Source of the DNA: Sphingobacterium deserti
GTDB lineage: Bacteria > Bacteroidota > Bacteroidia > Sphingobacteriales > Sphingobacteriaceae
Reading direction: 5' to 3'
DNA: 64,000 bases
Assembly (NCBI RefSeq): GCF_000757725.1
Contig: NZ_JJMU01000022.1
Location: forward strand, 1-64,000
A model generated the notes under the pieces. It was not told the DNA's origin, searched no databases, and was given only the letters and a program-made list of their open reading frames with translations. The position numbers were made by a program, and so were the translations under genes. Shown here piece after piece: positions 34,346-44,000 of the stretch (positions are counted from its first letter, which is position 1; each line of letters starts with the position of its first letter).

Positions 34346-35131
34346 ATGAGTGGAAAACTGTATTTCTCAAAATACCAGGGAGCTGGCAATGATTTCATCC
34401 TAATCGACAATAGATCGGATGTTTTCGGGCCTAAAGATATAGATTTTGTAAAAAAACTGTGCGATCGGAAATTTGGGATTGGAGCGGACGGATTAATGCT
34501 TCTTCAAGATATAAAAAATTTTGATTTTGAAATGTTGTACTTCAATGCGGATGGTCGTGAGGGGACAATGTGTGGCAACGGTGGCCGCTGCATCGTCGCT
34601 TTTGCCAGAGATCTTGGCATAATAGATAGCAAAACTGCCTTTATGGCAGTAGACGGAACCCACGATGCCAAAATATCCGCGAGTCAAGTGGATCTAGGCA
34701 TGATCGATGTGCAAGAAGTAAAGCAAGATGGCGAAGCCTATATTCTCAATACAGGCTCTCCTCATTATGTCTCATTCGTCGATGACCTGGGTGAAATGGA
34801 CGTTTATGCTAAAGGCTACGCCATCCGAAACAATGACAACTACAGAAAAGAAGGCATCAACGTCAACTTTATTGAAGCAGAGGAAAATGGTTACCTCGTG
34901 CGTACATTCGAGCGTGGCGTGGAAGATGAAACGCTAGCCTGTGGCACAGGGGCCACCGCGGCTGCGATGGCTGTCGCGGTGCACAACCAATTGGAAGGCG
35001 ATATGGAAATACCTATTCGTGTGCTTGGTGGGCAGCTGTACATCAGTTTCAGAAAAGAAGGGTCGTATTTTACCAACGTACGTTTGAAAGGTCCGGCAGA
35101 TTTTGTTTTTAATGGAGAAATAGTACGGTAA
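34346..35131 (+). CDS. dapF: Diaminopimelate epimerase
   Basis: A 261-residue cofactor-independent racemase that converts L,L- to meso-diaminopimelate for lysine and peptidoglycan. The two catalytic cysteines sit in TMCGNGGRC and TLACGTGATA. The N-terminal KYQGAGNDFILIDNR and FGIGADGLMLL are also family signatures. Length is normal. Not in an operon with other lysine genes; two hairpins follow before the helicase gene. Confidence 0.96.
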   Translation: MSGKLYFSKYQGAGNDFILIDNRSDVFGPKDIDFVKKLCDRKFGIGADGLMLLQDIKNFDFEMLYFNADGREGTMCGNGGRCIVAFARDLGIIDSKTAFMAVDGTHDAKISASQVDLGMIDVQEVKQDGEAYILNTGSPHYVSFVDDLGEMDVYAKGYAIRNNDNYRKEGINVNFIEAEENGYLVRTFERGVEDETLACGTGATAAAMAVAVHNQLEGDMEIPIRVLGGQLYISFRKEGSYFTNVRLKGPADFVFNGEIVR

Positions 35132-35137
35132 CATCGG

Positions 35138-35176
35138 AAAAATGCGTTGCTTTAGTAAAAGTAGCAGGCATTTTTC
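35138..35176 (+). terminator. Terminator-like hairpin after dapF
   Basis: Interrupted stem (35138-35150 with 35161-35175) followed by a short T run. It starts seven bases past the dapF stop. Confidence 0.6.
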
Positions 35177-35192
35177 GCCAAATTATGTATAT

Positions 35193-35219
35193 TAGAGCCT
35201 TTTTTTAGGGGCTCTATTT
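35193..35219 (+). other. Hairpin just upstream of the SNF2 helicase gene
   Basis: TAGAGCC (35193-35199) pairs with GGGCTCTA (35208-35215), with a T-rich loop and the tract TTTTATTT after it. It ends about ten bases before the helicase ATG. It could be a second dapF terminator or a leader structure of the helicase gene. Confidence 0.45.
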
Positions 35220-35225
35220 TATTTA

Positions 35226-38102
35226 ATGCAACAGGTTGATAATAAATTACCATTCAAATTAGTATACGCTTTAGGAGAACATCCCTACTTGGGGTTTTTG
35301 ATCGAACCACACATTGTCCAGTTAAATCCTAATGGATCGTACTCGTTGAGCTATAAGCGTATCTTTACCAACACCGCGAAGGACTTTGCCAGTGCATTGG
35401 ATGAGACGGATTATCAACTGATTAAAATGCTTGATGAGATCGAACAGACGAACATCATCAAGCGCTACAATAAAAAGGCCATGCGTCCCGTGGACTTTTT
35501 CGGAAAAATATTTGATCAAAAAATCTTTGCCTTTATTCGCCCTAAAATTGAGCAAAAGATGCTTGCTGTATTGCAGCTACTTTCGGGAAAACCACTTTTT
35601 TTAATGAGTAAGGATGGATACCCGGCAGATCAGCCATTACAGATCGCAACACAACCCACCTCTGTGCTTTTCCACTTTCGCCGGAATGAAGAGGAAACAC
35701 GTTACTTCCCGACTTTGAAACATGAGGAGAACCGTCTGGATTTCATGTATAAAGGGGCGCAGGTCATCGTAAATAAACAAGCTTGGTTGCTTGTAGAAAA
35801 TACTTTGTATCATTTTGATCAAGAAATTGATGGAAAGAAACTAAGTCCATTTCTCAACAAACGTTACATTGCTGTGCCGCGATCGACGGAGAAAAAATAC
35901 TTTGAAACCTTTGTCACAGGGTTGATTGAAAAGCATAATGTTTACGCGGAGGGGTTTACGATAAAAACCCACAAGGAAAATGCAACACCGCTTTTGAAAC
36001 TCTTCTATGTGGCTTCAGGAGAATCGTTTGTGCAACTCTCTTTTTTCTACGGCCCTTATGAATTTTCATCCGGCGCCGAACACCCGGTCACCGTAAGGCT
36101 AGAGCATCTTGAGGAAACGGATGATTACATTTTCCATCGCATAAAGCGATCGTTGGCTTGGGAGCAAAAGCAGATCAGCTACATTGAGCAGATGGGCTTG
36201 CAAAAAAAGGATGCCTTATTCGGCAGCTACATATTCCCAAAAGAAAAAACCAGTGTTTTAGAATGGCTTAATACCCATGAAGAACAATTGCTCGCTGCAG
36301 GCTTTCTCATCAAGCAGGCAAAGGGCGACAAACGTATCATCATTGGAAAGACTACACTTGAGATTAGCATTGAAGAGGGCAATGATTGGTTTGATATTCA
36401 CGCCGTAGCCTTTTTCGGCATACATGAGGTACCCTTTATTGAGTTGCGAGAACATATCCTCAATAAAATTCGGGAGTTTAAACTGCCTACTGGCGAAATC
36501 GCTATTATCCCTGAAGAATGGTTTTCGCAGTATGAGCACCTTTTTCAGTTTACCACAAAAAAGGACAGCTTAAAGTTGAGCAAAACCCATATCGGGTTGC
36601 TGTACGAAATCTCCGAACATACGCAGATTTCGTTCCATCGGAAGTTGGAGCAGTTACTAAATTTTGATCAGATCGATGAAGCACCGCTCCCACAGTCGTT
36701 TAAAGGAGAACTACGCCCCTACCAACGAGCCGGATACAACTGGTTTCATTTTCTACAGCATTATAAATTTGGAGGATGCCTTGCGGACGATATGGGCTTA
36801 GGAAAGACTGTCCAGACTTTGGCCTTGCTTCAACAACAAAAGGAGATGTTGCAAAAAACTGAACATACAAAAGTATCGCTTTTGATCCTCCCTACATCCC
36901 TCATCTACAATTGGCAAAAAGAAGCGGAGCGATTTGCGCCCGGCCTTCGCTTGTTGATACATGCCGGCAGCAATCGGTTACGCGATCCATTCGGTTTCTC
37001 TCATTTTGATTTAATCATTACCACGTATGGTATCGCACGTAGTGATGAGCAACTATTTAGCAAGTTTTTTTTCAACTACATCATTCTGGACGAGAGTCAG
37101 CATATCAAGAACCCAACATCTAAATCGTTCAAAGCGATAAAAGCTTTAAAAAGTCGCAACAAGCTAGCACTGAGTGGTACGCCAATAGAAAATTCTGTGG
37201 GCGACATTTGGTCGCAAATGCATTTCGCCAACCCTGGTTTGTTGGGATCGTACAGCTATTTTCAGAAGGAATTTGTGACGCCGATAGAAAAAAAGAAGGA
37301 TGAAGATAAAGCTACTCGTTTGCAAGCGATTATCAAGCCGTTTGTCTTACGTCGTACGAAAGACCAGGTAGCAAAAGAACTGCCTCCAAAAACGGAACAA
37401 ACGATTTACTGCGAGATGCTCGATGAACAAGCGGAGCTGTATGAAAGCACGAAATCGGAATACCGCAACGCCATACTCGACAATGCGTTGAAGCAAAATG
37501 GAAAGGGCAATCAAATTATCTTGCTACAGGGGTTAACGAAATTACGGCAAATTGCGAACCACCCTAACATGATCGGCGAGAATGAAACCCTTTCATCAGG
37601 TAAATTTGAAACCGTGATCGAGATGATCAATTCTGTTTCGGCAGAAGGGCACAAAGTGTTGATCTTCTCTCAATTCGTGAAGCACCTGCATTTATTTAGA
37701 ACGTATTTCGATGATAAAAGCATGCCTTACGCTTATCTTGACGGGAGCACTCGGGATCGCGCCGAGGCCGTTTCCACGTTCAAAGAGAAGCCGGGCACCA
37801 ATCTTTTTTTGATCTCTATCAAAGCGGGTGGGGTAGGCCTCAACCTCACCGAAGCCGACTATGTTTTTATCTTGGACCCTTGGTGGAATCCAGCGGTAGA
37901 GCAGCAAGCTGTAGACCGCTCACACCGTATCGGCCAAACGAAGAACGTGTTCATCTATAAATTTATCAGTAAAGATACCGTGGAGGAAAAAATATTAGCG
38001 CTTCAAAACAGAAAAAAAGCGATATCATCTGCACTGATAACAACGGAAGAAAGCTTCGTCAAATCGCTTTCTACAGAGGATATACAAGAACTGCTGAGAT
38101 AA
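35226..38102 (+). CDS. SNF2-family DNA-dependent ATPase/helicase
   Basis: A 958-residue cytoplasmic SWI2/SNF2 protein. Residues 1 to about 480 are a family-specific N-terminal region with no catalytic motifs. The ATPase core then runs from ELRPYQRAGYNWFHFLQ: Walker A DDMGLGKTVQT (motif I), motif II DESQ (in place of the usual DEAH), motif III LALSGTPIENS, and the C-terminal lobe with SIKAGGVGLNLTEADYV (motif V) and VDRSHRIGQTKNV (motif VI). Such proteins translocate on DNA and remodel protein-DNA complexes, for example recycling RNA polymerase (RapA). The specific role here is unknown. Convergent with the pigment cluster, 14 bases from its last stop. Confidence 0.93.
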   Translation: MQQVDNKLPFKLVYALGEHPYLGFLIEPHIVQLNPNGSYSLSYKRIFTNTAKDFASALDETDYQLIKMLDEIEQTNIIKRYNKKAMRPVDFFGKIFDQKIFAFIRPKIEQKMLAVLQLLSGKPLFLMSKDGYPADQPLQIATQPTSVLFHFRRNEEETRYFPTLKHEENRLDFMYKGAQVIVNKQAWLLVENTLYHFDQEIDGKKLSPFLNKRYIAVPRSTEKKYFETFVTGLIEKHNVYAEGFTIKTHKENATPLLKLFYVASGESFVQLSFFYGPYEFSSGAEHPVTVRLEHLEETDDYIFHRIKRSLAWEQKQISYIEQMGLQKKDALFGSYIFPKEKTSVLEWLNTHEEQLLAAGFLIKQAKGDKRIIIGKTTLEISIEEGNDWFDIHAVAFFGIHEVPFIELREHILNKIREFKLPTGEIAIIPEEWFSQYEHLFQFTTKKDSLKLSKTHIGLLYEISEHTQISFHRKLEQLLNFDQIDEAPLPQSFKGELRPYQRAGYNWFHFLQHYKFGGCLADDMGLGKTVQTLALLQQQKEMLQKTEHTKVSLLILPTSLIYNWQKEAERFAPGLRLLIHAGSNRLRDPFGFSHFDLIITTYGIARSDEQLFSKFFFNYIILDESQHIKNPTSKSFKAIKALKSRNKLALSGTPIENSVGDIWSQMHFANPGLLGSYSYFQKEFVTPIEKKKDEDKATRLQAIIKPFVLRRTKDQVAKELPPKTEQTIYCEMLDEQAELYESTKSEYRNAILDNALKQNGKGNQIILLQGLTKLRQIANHPNMIGENETLSSGKFETVIEMINSVSAEGHKVLIFSQFVKHLHLFRTYFDDKSMPYAYLDGSTRDRAEAVSTFKEKPGTNLFLISIKAGGVGLNLTEADYVFILDPWWNPAVEQQAVDRSHRIGQTKNVFIYKFISKDTVEEKILALQNRKKAISSALITTEESFVKSLSTEDIQELLR

Positions 38103-38116
38103 GACCGCGCTTTGAT

Positions 38117-39481
38117 CTAAGCGTCGAGTTGTCGTTTGTCAATAAACGTGATTGGCTTCCGGCTTAACGGATTGAATATAATCTTTTGTAATTCTTCCGC
38201 CCCACGCCACTCTATGCGCGGCGTAACGCGAAGCTTTGCGCGGAAGTGGTCTTTTATATCAGATAGCAGTTCTTCGGACTGATTTTTTGCGCTGATATAA
38301 ACAACAATCTCGTCCGTGCCAATATCATTGCCTAGTATCTCAATAACATGTTGCTCGATTTGCGGGAATCCTGCTAAAAGATCATGCATGGCCGGAGGAT
38401 ATAACGTGGTGCCTTTATACTTAACCATATGCTGTTTACGCCCTTCGACTGGGCCGATACGGTAGGTATTCCGTCCGCAGCCGCAAGGCTCGCTGTAACG
38501 CTTTACCACGTCACCGGTCTTGAACCGCAGCAATGGAACTCCCTGAATACCCAGCGTGGTGATCACTAACTCGCCGCTCTCGCCATCGGGGACGGGATTT
38601 TCAAACTCGTCAAGCACTTCGGTAATGATTAGATCCTCGTGCACATGTCCGCCCTGAAAAAATTCACATTCGGTAAATGCAGCCCCCATTTCTGTAGAAG
38701 CATAAGTGGAATGTAGTTGTATTGGCCATTTTTCTTGAATACGCTTCGTCAAGACGGTGTCTTGAAGATGCTGGTCGCGAAGAGACTCGCCGATGCAGAG
38801 CACACGCTCAACACTACTATTACGATAGTCTATACCGTGCTGTTCTGCGTATTCAATCATCTTCAGCAGAAAAGACGGAACGGCAATCAGAAAACGCGGC
38901 TTATACTGCAAAATAGAATCCCACTGCATCTGTGGAACACCAGATCCCACACGCAAAATGCCTGCTCCCAGCTTACGTAGGCCTAAAAAATAAGCCAGTC
39001 CGGCCATAAATCTTCTATCCATTGTTGTCATAAGCTGCACAATGTCTCCTTTTTGAATCCCTATTGTTCGAAAGGAACGACTTTCGTTGTAGGCTAAACG
39101 CTCCAAATCGTGTTCTGTAAGCCCAAAGGAAACGGGGCGCCCTAAAGTTCCCGATGTGGAGCAATAATCAATCACCTCGCTAGCATCCACACAGAAGAAT
39201 TGATCGTTATGCTGCTGAATATCGTCTTTGCTTGTTGTAGGGATACGGGAGAGGTCTTCGAGTGTCTGGATACGCGACACCTCAATCCCGTGCATAGCAA
39301 AAAGCGCCTGGTAATACGGCGATTTCTCGTTCAGATAGTGTAGCTGCCTACGCAACAGTTCTTCCTGATAAGCTTTTATCTCAACAGCTGTTTGCCTCTC
39401 CATCGCCATTTCTTCCATTTTCATTTTTTTTGCTAGCCTGGGCATGAAGCTCAGGATTTTTATCAAAAACCCGCTAAACAC
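38117..39481 (-). CDS. AMP-forming acyl/aryl ligase (PaaK-like), pigment cluster
   Basis: A protein of about 430-454 residues from the adenylate-forming superfamily, phenylacetate-CoA ligase branch. Motifs are VIDYCSTSGTLGRPVSF (phosphate-binding loop), STYASTEMGAAFTE, LLRFKTGDVVKRY, and a cysteine pair in EPCGCGRN typical of PaaK-type enzymes. Such enzymes activate aromatic or acyl acids as AMP esters and load them on CoA or ACP. As the last gene of the flexirubin-type set, it is a candidate for activating 4-coumarate. The start is uncertain: the longest frame opens with GTG at 39481, and ATGs at 39445, 39424 or 39418 are likelier. A 63-base gap separates it from the oxidoreductase gene. Confidence 0.8.
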   Translation of the reverse strand: MFSGFLIKILSFMPRLAKKMKMEEMAMERQTAVEIKAYQEELLRRQLHYLNEKSPYYQALFAMHGIEVSRIQTLEDLSRIPTTSKDDIQQHNDQFFCVDASEVIDYCSTSGTLGRPVSFGLTEHDLERLAYNESRSFRTIGIQKGDIVQLMTTMDRRFMAGLAYFLGLRKLGAGILRVGSGVPQMQWDSILQYKPRFLIAVPSFLLKMIEYAEQHGIDYRNSSVERVLCIGESLRDQHLQDTVLTKRIQEKWPIQLHSTYASTEMGAAFTECEFFQGGHVHEDLIITEVLDEFENPVPDGESGELVITTLGIQGVPLLRFKTGDVVKRYSEPCGCGRNTYRIGPVEGRKQHMVKYKGTTLYPPAMHDLLAGFPQIEQHVIEILGNDIGTDEIVVYISAKNQSEELLSDIKDHFRAKLRVTPRIEWRGAEELQKIIFNPLSRKPITFIDKRQLDA

Positions 39482-39544
39482 ATGCTGCGTGAAGATATAA
39501 AAATCTTCTTATATACATCATACCAAAAATCTCCGTGCGCATAA

Positions 39545-41089
39545 TTACATATCTATTTCGCCATTTGTTACTGCTTTGATTTTTTTCAATAGATATGACT
39601 TTCCCAATATCGCTGAACAGGTTTCCAAAGCGCCCACCGTGACGCCGAGTATCCCATGCATATACACAGCATGGCCTGCCATATAGAGGTTTTCTATTTT
39701 TGTTTTAGGGGATATAAAGGTCTTTAACGGGTCATTTACGTCCTTTTCATGGCCATATAAATTTCCCTTATGCACACCAATGTAATCCCGATAAGATAAG
39801 GGTGTTGAGATGTACTGCTGGGCAACACTTTCGCTCAGGCCCGGCACAAAGCCTTTGGCTTTATTCAACAATTGTTGTGCTTTGTTCTCCTTAAATTCAT
39901 CATAGCTTCTGCCCCGCCAACTAGGGCTCACCACGGTATTGAAACTATGCTCCCATGCTTTCACCTCGTCGAAATGCATATAGGTAAGGATTGTCACCGT
40001 ATCGGCGTAATCAGGCTCCGCCGGATCTGCCGTCATGGACAGCATAAACATGTTCGGCCAATCTATTTGTTCGTAGCGCGTGGCTCTCCACACGGAAGCG
40101 ATGCTCGCATGATAATACAGGTTTTGTGCTTGATATGGCAGTTCTTTCGGTTTGAGGACCAGATGTAAACTAAAGCAAGATGTGGTAACTGGCAGGTTCT
40201 GAATACGGTCAAAATAGCTGCTTCTGAAATGAGATCTTCCGATGAGCTGCAACGCACGCTTAGGATCGATGTTCATCACAAATAGATCTGCATTAATGCG
40301 GTTCCCACATTGTGTGGTCACGCTCGTAATTTTTCCTTGGTCCAACTCCACAGATAAAACTTCCTCCCGTTTGAAAGCCATTCCACCGAGTTTCCGCAAT
40401 TCTTTAACAAGCAGTTTGCTGATTTGGCTTCCGCCGACTTCGCAACGATATGCACTAAGCAAGTAAGAGTTTACAGCAAGCGCATGCACATAAAAAGGCG
40501 TTTTATCGTCATCTCCAGCGTATAAAAAGTTATTCCCAATCAACACCGCACGCAGTGTCTCATTTTTTGTCAACTCCTCCATATAAGCTTTCACGCTCTG
40601 CTGCATGACCGCTGATTTATACCCTTCTCCATCTTCTACATAATATAATGGAAAGGCATGGCAGGTATATTGCAAATCTTCAACGTACTGAATAAGCGTA
40701 TCGCGCTCAGACGGAAAGTAAGCGGCAAGGGCATCTATAAAATCGGCGTAGCCCTGAGCAATGGGATAGCGAATAGGCGTGTCGCCAAATACAACATGGT
40801 CAAAAACGACAGGCATCTGCTTGATTTGCAAATGCGGCATAATGCCCAAATAAGAAAAATACTGGTAGAGATTTTGTCCGGGAGCAAGTCCGCCGATGTA
40901 GTGTACACCTGTATCAAATAGCTTTTTGTTACGAGCGAAAGTCTGCAGGTTTCCACCAAACTGGTTGTTTTTTTCCAGTACACATACTCGCTTACCCTCT
41001 TTCGCTAACGTGACCGCCGTGACCAAGCCACCCAAGCCGCTACCAACGATGACGACATCATACTTCTCTTGATCCGGATTGTTTTTCAT
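39545..41089 (-). CDS. CrtI-like FAD/NAD(P)-dependent oxidoreductase, pigment cluster
   Basis: A 514-residue flavoprotein of the phytoene desaturase / carotenoid isomerase family. The dinucleotide-binding fold is DVVIVGSGLGGLVTAVTLAKEGKRVCVLEKN, followed by FGGNLQTFARNKKLFDTGVHYIGGL. The C-terminal FAD segment is NLYMAGHAVYMHGILGVTVGALET. It may desaturate, reduce or isomerise the polyene chain; the reaction is not established. Its ATG lies 32 bases inside the 3' end of the MMPL exporter gene, so translation is coupled. Confidence 0.85.
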   Translation of the reverse strand: MKNNPDQEKYDVVIVGSGLGGLVTAVTLAKEGKRVCVLEKNNQFGGNLQTFARNKKLFDTGVHYIGGLAPGQNLYQYFSYLGIMPHLQIKQMPVVFDHVVFGDTPIRYPIAQGYADFIDALAAYFPSERDTLIQYVEDLQYTCHAFPLYYVEDGEGYKSAVMQQSVKAYMEELTKNETLRAVLIGNNFLYAGDDDKTPFYVHALAVNSYLLSAYRCEVGGSQISKLLVKELRKLGGMAFKREEVLSVELDQGKITSVTTQCGNRINADLFVMNIDPKRALQLIGRSHFRSSYFDRIQNLPVTTSCFSLHLVLKPKELPYQAQNLYYHASIASVWRATRYEQIDWPNMFMLSMTADPAEPDYADTVTILTYMHFDEVKAWEHSFNTVVSPSWRGRSYDEFKENKAQQLLNKAKGFVPGLSESVAQQYISTPLSYRDYIGVHKGNLYGHEKDVNDPLKTFISPKTKIENLYMAGHAVYMHGILGVTVGALETCSAILGKSYLLKKIKAVTNGEIDM

Positions 41090-44000
41090 AGCGTATCAGC
41101 GTCGCATCTAGGCTTACCGATTTCCAGCCCTCGTTTTGTAGCAACGCTTCTTCCTTAAAAGTATATATTTCTTGAAATTTTTCCAATAGAACAATCGGAA
41201 AATTTGATAGATCTGCATCAGGATGTACCACCAATAGCTGTGCATCGCACGCCTCCACAGCTGAAAACTTCACCGGCCGTTGCTGCCTCCAATAGATACT
41301 CTCCGCGACGGAACGCTTCTCCTCGTCTTGAATAAGTCCCTGAATTTTTCGCAAACCATGTTGCAGCGATAGCAGGTAGTCAAAATGTCCGTAGGTATCC
41401 GAGTAGTGGGCAATTTTAATTTGATTGGGAACGAGTGCGCGAAGCGTATGGTAGCACGCCGCATACTGCGCAAAATCTGTCTTTACAGCATCCAAAATAT
41501 CCTCGTCTTTAAAGTAATACGCGAGTAGTATCCTTTTTTTGAAATAACTAGCATCTTCGATCTTGTAACGCCATTCTGGATATTGATTCCGGAAGTAGCG
41601 ATTTATACTTTTGGTGCGACTCGCGTAGCCTTTTCCGAAACGTGGATCGTTTGGCGAAATACGTTCACCAATCACGGGATTGAGGGCGCCCCCAAAAATC
41701 ATGATGTCGCCTTTAGGCAATACATCGCCATTTCCTAATAAATAAACAGGAACTATATCAAGATTAAATTCCTGTGCAAGATAAAATGCTCCTTTATGAA
41801 AACGCTTCACCACATTCGTATACGACCGTGTGCCTTCAGGAAATACAATGAGTGAATAGCCTGCTGCTACTTTATCTTTTAAAACATCCTTCCCGTTTTC
41901 CAAACCTTGACTTACGGGATAGAAGCCTAAAGCTTTTACAGCTCGGCCAAAAATCGGTGAGTTCCAAACCCAATCATTTACTAAAAAAATTCCTTTCGGG
42001 ATAAGCATCCCCAACGACAAGGTGTCTAAAAAAGAGCTGTGGTTTGCTATAATTACCGCTGGCTTGCTAAATGATTCGTTGTATGGATTCCAGATCTTAT
42101 GGGTTGTGCGCGGATCCATATACAAGACGGACTTCATAAAGAGTGCCATTATTTTTCTAAAAGTCTGGTCTTTTCGTTGCGGCGATATGGGCAGAACCAT
42201 TAAAAGTGTCCGACATAAAAACGAAAGAATTATTGTGCCAACACCATAATACACGAAAAAAATGATCGAAAAAAGTAGCGTTGTGATCGTAAAGGGGGAT
42301 TTGCCCTGCTTGGCTCTATTTGATATAAAGAAGCGGAACAGGATCGGGTAAAAGACGAAGGTGATGACCACTGCCGCGAAGACGCCGATAAGGGATACCG
42401 ATGCTATAGATAATAGAGCGGGATGCTTCGCAAATATTAGCGCGCCGATAGCCAGTACCGTCGTCAGTACTGCCAGTAATATAGAGGTTCGGTAGGTTTG
42501 CAATTCATCTTCGCCGGTGCTATACTGCTTTTGTAGCGCCGCCGTCATAAAAATGCTAAAGTCGACACCGTGTCCGAAAACAAGCGTGCACACAATGGCA
42601 CTAAAGATGTTAAACTCCAAACCAAAAAGGCCCATTAGCCCCGCAGTCATCAAACCTGTCAACGCAATAGGGATGGCGCTCAGCAACACCAATTCTACAC
42701 GGCGGAAAAACACCCAAAGGATAAGTAGTACGGCAATGAAGGAGTAGCCGATAAGCCGATTGAAGTCGTCTCGTAACTGCCCTAAGAACCGTTCATTTAG
42801 ATTTTGTCGGTCGATAACTAATACATCATTGTTTTTTTCGACTTCTTTTAAGAATGCATCTCGCTTATCAGGTTCTACCTTTACTAAAGTAGATATCGTG
42901 TAAAAGCCATCCCGAGCAGCAACAAACTCGCTTGCCCCCAAAAAATTAGTTCCCATCAAGCCATCAAACGTCAGCTTTGGCTGCTTGTTGCTAAGGCGTG
43001 CATAGAATTCGTCGTGCATATCTGGTGTGAAGCCATATTGCTGACCGGAGGCAATAAGGTGTGATCGAAGGGTGGAAATCCGCTCTTTTGTCCAAAAAGA
43101 CTCCCAAACTTGGACATGCTTACGTTGGGAGTCTTCAGAAAGCGGCAAGGCTGTCAAACCCGAATAATTTAATACTTCCCCGGCCTTTTGCGCTGCTGCT
43201 AAAGAAAGATGAAGTTGATCGGCCTTCGCGGCTACTTCTTGAAAGCTACCACCAGCGGCCACAAGATAAAGCGACTTGGACGAGGTATTCATGAGGGAAT
43301 CCAGTTTTGCTTCGACTTTCCGCAAATTTTCAGGCATGTAATTCAATGCCGCTAAGTTGTTATTGTAACCCACTCGGCTGCTTGTAAAGACGCTGACGAG
43401 TAATAGCACGATACAGGTCACGATAAGCGGTTTGTTCCGTTCGAACGAAAATGCGGCAATCTTATCGATCAGCGAATTATATCGCAGTTCCTTCTTTGGT
43501 CGGTAGAGGTGCGGAATTAACAGCAATGTAAATAGGGAAGATGAGAAAATGCAGATCGATGCGAATATGCCGAGATCAATAAGTGCCGACGAGTGAACAA
43601 AAAGCAGGCAGATAAAGGCTACTGCATTGGTGGCGCCGCTCATCAACAATGGCCGTGTCAGCTCCTTGTATAGCGCCTTGACATCTGCAGATTTCTTGAA
43701 ATGCGTAAGCACATGCAGGGTATAATCGATCGTAATTCCCACCAGCACGGCGGCGATACTTAGTGATATTGCAGAGATAACAGGTTTATATAAGTACAGG
43801 CAGGCCAATGCAAAGGCGACGGAAAAAATTGTTGGTATAAATACCAGGATAGGGATGTATATCTTTCTGTAGAAAAACACCAATAAGACCATAAGAACAG
43901 CCGTAGATATGAGTACTGTCGTGGTAATATCATGTTTGATTTGTTTGGCATTTGCCACGGCGACAAAGGTGGAACCATAGTAAGCTATGGATTGTCCCTC

